Below are positions 1-4,868 of a stretch of 6,472 nt of DNA, in pieces. The stretch spans positions 1 to 6,472 of the forward strand of contig CAZDEF010000099.1 in assembly GCA_964504385.1 (NCBI GenBank). The letters run 5' to 3'. This DNA comes from Limiplasma sp964504385. GTDB taxonomy: Bacteria; Bacillota; Clostridia; Christensenellales; Aristaeellaceae. The notes under the pieces were generated by a model, which was not told the DNA's origin, made no database searches, and saw only the letters and a program-made list of their open reading frames with translations. The translations under genes were made by a program, and so were the position numbers. Numbering within the stretch: the first letter of the stretch is position 1; every line of letters begins with the position of its first letter.

Positions 1-163
1 TTCGGTCTTTCAGGCTTTCCAAGGTGCCGTCATAGCGCTTCTTCCATTTCCAGACTGTTTTTCGGCTTACCTTATACCGAATCGCTGTTTCTGTTACTCT
101 ATGTTGCTCTAAATACTCCAGCATCCGTTGACGATTGTACGCTTCCTGTGTTATCCTGTCCAT
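1..163 (-). CDS. IS481-like transposase, N-terminal fragment (runs off window)
   Basis: The first 54 residues of a transposase are visible, reading from ATG at 163-161 to the window edge. They form a helix-turn-helix: residues 11-40 are basic and helical, with TAIRYKVSRKTVWKWKKRY as the recognition region, followed by DGTLESLKDR. That last stretch closely resembles the 'W/Y-DG-S/T-L-ESL' signature just before the DDE integrase core in IS481-type transposases (family knowledge). The catalytic DDE domain would lie beyond base 1. The start is set by a strong AAGGAGG site 8 bases upstream (about 172-178). The end is missing because of the window, not necessarily because the gene is broken. An IS3-type OrfA is a less likely alternative. 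Confidence 0.72.
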   Translation of the reverse strand, partial: MDRITQEAYNRQRMLEYLEQHRVTETAIRYKVSRKTVWKWKKRYDGTLESLKDR

Positions 164-244
164 GCAGAGAGCCTCCTTCGTGGTTGGGGTGTGACAAACT
201 CATTTTACCACTTGGCTCTCTGTTTTCTATTCCTTTTTTGTTAC

Positions 245-269
245 CTATGTATTGTACCTCAACACATAG
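245..269. repeat. Imperfect inverted repeat near the presumed IS end
   Basis: CTATGT (245-250) pairs with ACATAG (264-269), and TTG (252-254) pairs with CAA (260-262), with one mismatch between the two blocks and a 5-base loop. A T-run follows at 273-278. It could be a terminal structure of the insertion sequence or a weak terminator reading rightwards. The arms are AT-rich, so stability would be modest. Confidence 0.4.
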
Positions 270-395
270 TTATTTTTTAGTTGCGCTTTGTGTGCCGTTA
301 CAATAGCTGTGAGACCAGAGAAAAAGCAAAAGAAAAAGGCGAAAATGCTGACGCGCCAAAATCCTTATGCCGTACTGGCTTTCGCACTTCGCGTA

Positions 396-425
396 TTGCG
401 CACGTTCATTGGACCGTGCTATAAT
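396..425 (+). promoter_or_regulatory. Sigma-A-like promoter with extended -10 for the Schlafen/AlbA_2 gene
   Basis: TTGCGC (396-401) and a perfect TATAAT (420-425) are separated by 18 bases, and a TG one base before the -10 (417-418) makes it an extended -10. Transcription would start near 431-433, giving a leader of about 25 bases that contains only the ribosome binding site. This supports the start at 456 over the longer in-frame reading from 288, because the promoter lies inside that extension. Confidence 0.75.
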
Positions 426-455
426 CGAAAGGAAGAGCCGGGAGGAGGGACCAGT

Positions 456-1925
456 ATGCTTGATTATCGCCACATTGAGCAATATCGGGAAAACAACCGC
501 ATCGAAGCCAAAAAGGCCGCTGGCGGGCTGCCTCACAGCATCTGGGAAACCTACTCCGCTTTTGCCAACACGATCGGCGGCGTCATCCTGCTAGGCGTTG
601 AGGAACTGCCGGATCATTCGCTGCGTCCCATCCATCTGCCCCATGCAGAGCAGATGGTCAGCGAGTTCTGGGCGCTCATCAATGATCCCGGCAAGGCCAG
701 CGTGAATATCCTGACCGATCAAAATGTCGTGATCCACGAACAGGACGGCTGCAGATTCATTTCGATCACCGTCCCCAGAGCACAGCGTTATGACAAACCG
801 GTGTTCATCGACAACAATCCGCTGACCGGCACGTACCGGCGCAACGGCGAAGGAGACTATAAATGCACGCCTGAAGCTGTGCAGGCTATGATGCGTGACG
901 CGGCGGCAAAGACGCAGGACATGAGGGTGCTGTATGACTGTGATCTGGCGGCGCTTGATATGGACAGCGTTCGCCGCTACCGCATCCGCATGAAAAGCCT
1001 TCGTCCCGGCCACGCGTGGGAGGAACTGGATGATCTCGATTTCCTGTACAAGCTGGGCGCTGCCGCACGCGGCGACGACGCCAAACTGCACCCCACCGTT
1101 GGCGGCTTGCTGATGTTCGGCTACGAGTATGAGATCACCCGATATTTCCCTTTCTATTTTTTGGATTATCAGGAGCGCATGGAGGATGACGCTCGCTGGA
1201 CAGACCGCATGGTATCTTCCTCCGGGGATTGGAGCGGGAATCTCTACGATTTCTATTTCCGCGTCTACGACCGGCTGCAGCAGGAGATCAAAGTGCCGTT
1301 CCGCGTGGAAAATGGCGAACGGGTAGAGGAAACCTCTGTGCATACGGCGCTGCGCGAAGCGCTGGCCAACTGCCTGATCAATGCCGACTACTGCGGTCCC
1401 CGCGGGTTGGTGATCATCCGCAAGAAGGATCGCATCACCCTGTCCAACCCCGGCAGCTTCCGCATTGCACTGGAAGATGCCAGAAGCGGCGGCCTTTCCG
1501 ATCCGCGCAATACCGCGCTGATGAAGATGTTCAGCCTCATCAATGTCAGCGAGCGCATGGGCAGCGGCATCCCCAGCATCTTCAACGTATGGAAGAAGCA
1601 GGGATGGGCCGAACCGGTGCTGACAGAGGAACTTGCGCCGGAACGGATCGTGCTGGATCTTCCGCTGTATCCCGCCGAGAAATCAGCGATCAAAACTGGC
1701 GATCAAAAGTCCGTGATAAAAGCCGGCGGTAAGATCGCTGCGCACAACAAAGAACGGATCATTCAATATCTGACCGAACACGTTTCTGCCACTACTGCCG
1801 AATTGGCAGACTTTTTGGAGCTGAAGGTCTCGCGTGTGCGCGCTCTCCTGTCGCAGCTGCAGGCAGAGGGCTACATCATCGCCGTGGGCAGCAACCGCAC
1901 CCGCACCTACCAGCTCAAAGCCTGA
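456..1925 (+). CDS. Schlafen/AlbA_2-domain predicted transcriptional regulator with GHKL-type ATP-binding domain
   Basis: A 489-residue protein of the COG2865 type. Residues about 12-145 form the AlbA_2 (Schlafen AAA_4) domain: E17-KKAAGGLP, then SAFANTIGGVILLGVEE (34-50) and GTYRRNGEG (125-133). Residues about 295-385 match the ATP-binding HATPase_c_4 region: REALANCLINADY (300-312) resembles an N-box, SNPGSF (330-335) stands where a G1 motif occurs, and ERMGSGIPSI (366-375) is the glycine-rich lid. Residues 430-487 form a C-terminal winged helix (NKERIIQYL, TTAELADFLELKVSRVRALLSQL). A linker at 409-426 carries a degenerate repeat (SAIKTGDQK/SVIKAGGK). The start has GGAGGAGGG at 441-449, 6 bases upstream. 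Family members are usually annotated as ATP-binding or HTH regulators; targets are unknown. The gene appears monocistronic. Some relatives sit in defence or mobile regions, and the adjacent IS fits that loosely, but defence function is not shown. Confidence 0.88.
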   Translation: MLDYRHIEQYRENNRIEAKKAAGGLPHSIWETYSAFANTIGGVILLGVEELPDHSLRPIHLPHAEQMVSEFWALINDPGKASVNILTDQNVVIHEQDGCRFISITVPRAQRYDKPVFIDNNPLTGTYRRNGEGDYKCTPEAVQAMMRDAAAKTQDMRVLYDCDLAALDMDSVRRYRIRMKSLRPGHAWEELDDLDFLYKLGAAARGDDAKLHPTVGGLLMFGYEYEITRYFPFYFLDYQERMEDDARWTDRMVSSSGDWSGNLYDFYFRVYDRLQQEIKVPFRVENGERVEETSVHTALREALANCLINADYCGPRGLVIIRKKDRITLSNPGSFRIALEDARSGGLSDPRNTALMKMFSLINVSERMGSGIPSIFNVWKKQGWAEPVLTEELAPERIVLDLPLYPAEKSAIKTGDQKSVIKAGGKIAAHNKERIIQYLTEHVSATTAELADFLELKVSRVRALLSQLQAEGYIIAVGSNRTRTYQLKA

Positions 1926-1953
1926 GCAGGACACCCGCTGGATATGCACGCCC

Positions 1954-1985
1954 GAAACGCTCTTTCAAATCTGAAAGGGCGTTTC
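1954..1985 (+). terminator. Hairpin after the Schlafen/AlbA_2 gene, probable terminator
   Basis: GAAACGC (1954-1960) pairs with GCGTTTC (1979-1985), and inside it CTTTCA pairs with TGAAAG around an AAATC loop. It begins 28 bases after the stop codon. The following bases (TCTATATCC) are only moderately T-rich, so termination may be weak or assisted. Confidence 0.5.
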
Positions 1986-2051
1986 TCTATATCCTGAAAG
2001 GAGAACCACCAGCTGCGCCACCCTGCCCCCCGTCTCTCCCCAAAGGCATGC

Positions 2052-2086
2052 AAAAAAGCCTCACAGCAGCTGCGCTGTAAGGCTTT
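2052..2086 (-). terminator. Intrinsic terminator of the tRNA-Ser gene
   Basis: On the minus strand AAAGCCTTACAGC pairs over 13 base pairs (one G-U) with GCTGTGAGGCTTT around a 6-base loop, and the 3' arm runs into six T residues (complement of 2052-2057). It starts 3 bases after the tRNA CCA end. Confidence 0.85.
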
Positions 2087-2088
2087 GA

Positions 2089-2177
2089 TGGCGGAGAGGA
2101 TGGGATTCGAACCCATGTGCGCTTTCGCGCAAACTGATTTCGAGTCAGCCCCGTTATGACCACTTCGATACCTCTCC
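2089..2177 (-). tRNA. tRNA-Ser (anticodon CGA), CCA encoded
   Basis: Read on the minus strand, a 7-bp acceptor stem is formed by GGAGAGG (2177-2171) and CCTCTCC (2099-2093), then discriminator G and an encoded CCA (2091-2089). The anticodon stem-loop is CTGA-CTCGAAA-TCAG, giving anticodon CGA, which reads UCG serine codons. A long variable arm (TGCGC-GAAA-GCGCA) makes it class II, as expected for serine. The T arm is TGGG-TTCGAAT-CCCA. All arms look intact, and the 89-base length including CCA is normal for a class II tRNA. It is expressed from its own promoter and stands alone, not in a tRNA cluster. Confidence 0.97.
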
Positions 2178-2196
2178 ATATTGCCATAACGGAGTT

Positions 2197-2225
2197 ATCA
2201 TATCACATCTTTCCGGGTTTTGCAA
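2197..2225 (-). promoter_or_regulatory. Promoter of the tRNA-Ser gene
   Basis: On the minus strand TTGCAA (2225-2220) and TATGAT (2202-2197) are 17 bases apart, and a TG immediately upstream (TGA-TATGAT) makes an extended -10. Transcription would start near 2190, leaving a short 5' leader of about a dozen bases before the mature tRNA end at 2177. Confidence 0.75.
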
Positions 2226-2410
2226 GGTGCGGAGGACGGCTTCGCAGGCGATGGGGCAAAATTCTTTTTTTCAGCCTTGCGCAAGGGAAAGGAAGAAAGA
2301 AAAGCATGGGGTTTTCCCCGGCAAACGGAAGCGCCCCCTTGCGCTGGGCAAGGGGGACGCTTGGCTCGAAAACGCTCCGCCGCTTCCGCTCGTCAGCCCG
2401 GCAGGGCCGT
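2226..2410. other. Structured gene-free stretch between tRNA promoter and lipoprotein stop
   Basis: I see no credible gene here. It holds several self-complementary segments: a perfect 12-base palindrome CCTTGCGCAAGG (2275-2286), GGGGTTTTCCCC (2308-2319), a strong hairpin at 2329-2362, and a larger pairing of CGGAAGCG (2326-2333) with CGCTTCCG (2381-2388). As the 3' flank of the minus-strand operon it probably carries termination or 3'-end processing structure. Its palindrome content also resembles intergenic repeat elements. Confidence 0.5.
2329..2362 (-). terminator. Strong GC hairpin downstream of the SH3b/lipoprotein operon, possible terminator
   Basis: AAGCG-CCCCCTTGC (2329-2342) pairs with GCAAGGGGG-A-CGCTT (2348-2362); only one bulged base interrupts about 14 base pairs. 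It lies about 50 bases past the lipoprotein stop codon on the minus strand. No T-run follows directly, so it is not a textbook intrinsic terminator; it could equally be a transcript 3'-end stabiliser or part of a repeat. Confidence 0.4.
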
Positions 2411-2944
2411 TCACACCTCGCTGTGCACAAAGGCCATGTCGCTGATCACGCCGATGGCGGTCTGCAGCTGCTCCTGCGTCAGCTGGGTCTCGGCGTTCTG
2501 GGGCTGCACCAGCATGGTGATGAAGTAGCCCTCGTACACCGTGGTAATCTCGGCGTATTCGTCGTACTGGGAATTCTCGTCGGCCACCAGCAGCTTGGTG
2601 CCGTGCGCCGTTTCCTCCACCGTCAGGGTGGGGGCGTTGAAGTCCGCCACGGCCACCTCGGTCAGGGCGCTCAGCTCTTCATCGCTCAGGTCACCGATGG
2701 AGCGGTTGGCGTATTCCTCCGAAAAGCCCACCGACAGGATCATGGAAGCGCCGCTGTCCTGCTGCGGCTCAAAGTCGGCGTACAGTATGCCGCCGTACCA
2801 TTCCTCGGCAAAGGTGTAGCCATCGGGCACCACAAAGGTGAACTGCAGCCCATCGTGAATGGCCACGCTCACCGTGTCCTCTGCTGCAGCGCAGCCGGCA
2901 AACAGCAGCAGCGCCGCAAACAGCAAACATCCCAATTTCTTCAT
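2411..2944 (-). CDS. Small putative lipoprotein of unknown function
   Basis: A 177-residue exported protein. The N-terminus MKKLGCLLFAALLLFAGC has a basic start, a hydrophobic core and a lipobox-like LLFAGC with the candidate lipidated cysteine at 18. The -3 residue is F rather than the usual L, and AAA-ED just after offers a possible ordinary signal-peptidase site, so lipidation is likely rather than certain. The mature part is acidic with alternating strand patterns; LQFTFVVPDGYTF (33-45) and the overall size recall PsbP/DcrB-like folds, a tentative comparison. No catalytic motif is visible. The start has GAGGAGG about 8 bases upstream. It lies 15 bases after the stop of the SH3b gene, its ribosome site immediately following that stop, so the two are almost certainly cotranscribed. 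Confidence 0.8.
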   Translation of the reverse strand: MKKLGCLLFAALLLFAGCAAAEDTVSVAIHDGLQFTFVVPDGYTFAEEWYGGILYADFEPQQDSGASMILSVGFSEEYANRSIGDLSDEELSALTEVAVADFNAPTLTVEETAHGTKLLVADENSQYDEYAEITTVYEGYFITMLVQPQNAETQLTQEQLQTAIGVISDMAFVHSEV

Positions 2945-2959
2945 TTTTTCAGTTCCTCC

Positions 2960-3589
2960 TCACTGCACAATGGTCGCGCCGCCAACGCTCTGCGGCACCG
3001 TGGTCAGGAAGCTGCGGTACACAAAGCCCACGCGGCCGGTCTGCGCATCCACCACCTGCGCCCAGTGCGCATCCTGCGCGATCACCTGCAGGGGGTAGTT
3101 GGCGTAGCAGCGCATGGCCACCTTGCACTGCATGGAAGGCGCCCAGCGGAAGTTGACATAGCCGTTGGGCTTGGAGGGGCGGATGAGCACGTCGTAGGGC
3201 GTCACCTGCTGAAATTTGCTGAAGTCCGGCAGCTCCACGCTGGTCTTATCGGCCTTCTTTTCTTCCTCCTTGGCTGCGCCGGAGGGCGTGTAGCGCCCCG
3301 CCTCCACGGAAAGGTAGCGGGTCATCACATAGCCGTACAGGCCGTTGTAGGCCACATGCGCCCACTGGCCATTGCCCGCGTAGCTCAACACATCCACCAC
3401 CGCGTTGTAGGGCACGGTGCACAGGATGTTATCGCGGCTACTGGTATCGGTGCTGGTGCGCATGTGCACGCCGTAGCCGTTGCTGGTCACCACATACATG
3501 CTGGCCGCATTCGCCAGCGCCGCCGTGGGCAGCAGCGCTGCCGTCAGCATCACCGCCAGCAGCACGATGGAAACGTTTCGTCTGTTCAT
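2960..3589 (-). CDS. Secreted protein with two bacterial SH3 (SH3b) domains
   Basis: A 209-residue protein with a Sec signal peptide (residues 1 to about 29: basic MNRR, hydrophobic core, ALANA-AS cleavage region). The first SH3b-like unit spans about 31-95 (YGVHMRTSTDTSSRDNILCTVPYNAVVDVLS, then QWAHVAYNGLYGYVMTRYLS). A charged linker (100-125, AAKEEEKKADK) joins it to a second, more divergent unit at about 131-196 (VNFRWAPSMQCKVAMRCY, HWAQVVDAQTGRVGFVYRSFL). SH3b domains typically bind cell-wall peptides, so a wall-associated role is expected. No hydrolase domain is attached, so it would be a binding or adaptor protein. The start has AAAGGAGG about 7 bases upstream, and the promoter at 3631-3659 drives it and the lipoprotein gene that follows. 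Confidence 0.85.
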   Translation of the reverse strand: MNRRNVSIVLLAVMLTAALLPTAALANAASMYVVTSNGYGVHMRTSTDTSSRDNILCTVPYNAVVDVLSYAGNGQWAHVAYNGLYGYVMTRYLSVEAGRYTPSGAAKEEEKKADKTSVELPDFSKFQQVTPYDVLIRPSKPNGYVNFRWAPSMQCKVAMRCYANYPLQVIAQDAHWAQVVDAQTGRVGFVYRSFLTTVPQSVGGATIVQ

Positions 3590-3630
3590 GCCGGTTCCTC
3601 CTTTTGTTCTATAACAGGGTTTTCCCTGAA

Positions 3631-3659
3631 AGTGTACACCGCCTGACCGGCACTGTCAA
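3631..3659 (-). promoter_or_regulatory. Near-consensus promoter of the SH3b-lipoprotein operon
   Basis: On the minus strand a perfect TTGACA (3659-3654) is followed after 17 bases by TACACT (3636-3631). Transcription would start near 3624. Two small symmetric elements overlap it: palindrome GTGTACAC (3632-3639) across the -10, and CAGGG-TTTT-CCCTG (3615-3628) at the start site. Either could be an operator. Confidence 0.75.
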
Positions 3660-3676
3660 GCAAAGCGCCGCCGCAC

Positions 3677-3705
3677 TTGCGCGCGCCGCCTTCCTGCAGT
3701 ATACT
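3677..3705 (+). promoter_or_regulatory. Promoter of the metallopeptidase gene, divergent from the SH3b operon
   Basis: TTGCGC (3677-3682) and TATACT (3700-3705) are exactly 17 bases apart. Its -35 is only 17 bases from the -35 of the opposing promoter, so the two are arranged back to back. Direct repeats GCGCCGCC at 3665-3672 and 3683-3690 flank this -35 and might be a regulator site. Confidence 0.65.
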
Positions 3706-3742
3706 GCTGAGGACAAACCCCATACAAAGGAGCATTTCTGCC

Positions 3743-4216
3743 ATGAAGAGATCTTGCTTTCTCCGCTCCCTGTGCGTGCTGGCGCTGCTGCTGTCCCTTT
3801 GCGGCGCGGCGTGCGCGCAGGGCGCTGTGACCATTCTGCCGCAAACGACGCTGCTGTTCGGCGTGGACAAGCCCACCGTGGAAGCCCAGCTGGGCGGCGA
3901 GAGCGCGCTGGTGGGCGAAGGGCTGAGCGAATACGGCTACCCGACCGCCGTCTACCGCCTGCAGGCGTGCTGGTTCGGCTGGCAGCCGCTGGACACGGAC
4001 TTTGTCTACCGCAAGCTGGAGGAGGATGAGCTGATGCTGGAGCGCGTGCTCATCCGCACCGCGCCGCTGGGGCTGACGGACGATGCGCTGGCCCAGCGCC
4101 TCACCGACGCCGTGGGGCAGCGATTCCATGGCGCAGAATCCCTCCCTGCGCCAGTACATCCTTGTGCAGGAGGCGGGCGAAACGTGCGTGGAGGTGCTTT
4201 CCTACATCCATCATGA
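3743..4216 (+). CDS. N-terminal part of a frameshifted secreted metallopeptidase (signal peptide and N-domain)
   Basis: This frame gives 157 residues. Residues 1-25 are a clear signal peptide (MKRSCFLR, then a Leu/Ala-rich core ending GAACAQ; AGC-type lipobox is absent). Residues 28-124 form an N-terminal domain, with LFGVDKPTVEAQLGG (38-52) and DFVYRKLEEDELMLERVLI (86-104), patterns seen in small repeat-type envelope domains; I do not recognise a named family. From about residue 126 the sequence becomes low-complexity and rich in P, G and R until the stop at 4214-4216, while the next frame becomes protein-like. Removing one G from the GGGG at 4114-4117 would join this smoothly to the catalytic frame, giving about 373 residues. 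The start has AAAGGAG 10 bases upstream and follows the promoter at 3677-3705; the longer reading from 3677 is rejected because it would start inside the promoter. Confidence 0.7.
   Translation: MKRSCFLRSLCVLALLLSLCGAACAQGAVTILPQTTLLFGVDKPTVEAQLGGESALVGEGLSEYGYPTAVYRLQACWFGWQPLDTDFVYRKLEEDELMLERVLIRTAPLGLTDDALAQRLTDAVGQRFHGAESLPAPVHPCAGGGRNVRGGAFLHPS
4114..4117 (+). other. Probable frameshift site (GGGG run) in the metallopeptidase gene
   Basis: The upstream frame reads LTDAV-GQRFHGAESLPAP; with one G fewer it reads LTDAV-GSDSMAQNPSLRQYI and continues into the intact peptidase domain. The natural-looking join and the loss of protein character in the first frame right after the run place the shift here. 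No recognised slippery sequence of the usual -1 type is present; the change needed is +1. Confidence 0.7.
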
Positions 4217-4865
4217 TGTGGGCGAGGTGCTCCAGTGCTACGACCGCACGCAGGACGAGCGCACCGCAGCGGGCGATGCAGCCGACCGCGCGCTGCTGGC
4301 CGCCGTGCGCCGCATCCTTCCGCCGGACGATCCCTATGTGCAGCACATTCTTTCGTGGACGGACGGCTACGGCTATGTGCTGGGCTCCTGCACGGCGGAT
4401 GACGTGACCCGCTCGGACAGCTTTTCCATCCGCATGGACAAGAACGATTTCTTTGCCGCCGACGGCACCGCGCTCAACGAGGAAAAGTTCGTGTCCACGC
4501 TCGTGCATGAGTACGGCCACGCCCTCACCCTGAACGCCAGCCAGCTGGATCTCAGCCGGATGGCGGATACCGTCAGCTACCGCGATCTGAGCCTTTACCG
4601 CGAGGATTCCCTCATGAAGGCGTTCTACGACCGCTTCTACGCCGATGGGCGGCAGCGCGATCACGCTGCGCACCCGGAGGATTATGTGAGCGAATATGCC
4701 GGCACCGCCGGTATACACGAGGACATTGCCGACACGTTCAAGCACTTTGTGCTGCAGCCGCGCCCGACGGGCGGCAGCATAGCGGAGCAGAAGATCGCCT
4801 TCTTCTACGAGTACGCTTCCATGGTGGCGGTGCGCAGCAGCTTGCGCGACGGCTTGGGCCTGTGA
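4128..4865 (+). CDS. Catalytic part of a zinc-metallopeptidase-like protein (HExxH), downstream of the frameshift
   Basis: From ATG 4128 this frame encodes 245 residues. It contains STLVHEYGHALTLN (HEYGH at bases 4506-4520), the zincin HExxH motif with two zinc-binding His and the catalytic Glu. About 70 residues later, YVSEYAGTAGIHEDIADTFKHF carries E/D residues that could give the third zinc ligand, followed by a conserved-looking tail (PTGGSIAEQKIAFFYEY, RSSLRDGL). This layout matches a family of putative secreted zinc metallopeptidases known to me only by pattern. The piece has no signal peptide, and its ATG lacks a good ribosome site (only GTGGGG upstream), so it most likely belongs with the preceding exported N-terminal part. 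Numbered in the rejoined protein the motif is at 255-259. It ends 3 bases before the stop of the convergent glycosyltransferase gene. Confidence 0.72.
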   Translation: MAQNPSLRQYILVQEAGETCVEVLSYIHHDVGEVLQCYDRTQDERTAAGDAADRALLAAVRRILPPDDPYVQHILSWTDGYGYVLGSCTADDVTRSDSFSIRMDKNDFFAADGTALNEEKFVSTLVHEYGHALTLNASQLDLSRMADTVSYRDLSLYREDSLMKAFYDRFYADGRQRDHAAHPEDYVSEYAGTAGIHEDIADTFKHFVLQPRPTGGSIAEQKIAFFYEYASMVAVRSSLRDGLGL

Positions 4866-4868
4866 GCC

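Larger units (their letters stand above)
1..269 (-). mobile_element. Left portion of an IS481-like insertion sequence, cut by the window edge
   Basis: The transposase start (163 down to 1) plus about 100 bases of AT-rich upstream DNA look like one end of an insertion sequence. The outer limit is my inference: base composition and character change around 262-270, and an imperfect inverted repeat (245-250/264-269) sits there. The opposite end is outside the window, so neither terminal inverted repeats nor a target duplication can be checked. The element points away from the downstream plus-strand gene, whose promoter (396-425) lies outside the IS and appears intact. Confidence 0.6.

Noticed and set aside
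288..455. Upstream in-frame extension of the Schlafen/AlbA_2 gene
   Set aside because: The extended -10 promoter (396-425) lies inside it, it has no ribosome site, and its residues look unlike the family; the ATG at 456 has GGAGGAGGG correctly placed.
591..1343. Minus-strand open frame of 250 residues
   Set aside because: Shadow of the AlbA_2 gene; no ribosome site or recognisable domain.
2156..3646. Long plus-strand open frame of 496 residues
   Set aside because: It runs antisense to the tRNA promoter region and to both genes of the SH3b-lipoprotein operon. Its His/Gly/Val-rich composition is typical of a shadow frame in GC-rich DNA.
4083..4216. Programmed frameshifting or overlapping independent genes at the metallopeptidase
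   Set aside because: No known slippery motif for the +1 change, and no convincing ribosome site before 4083 or 4128; a one-base indel is simpler, though not proven.
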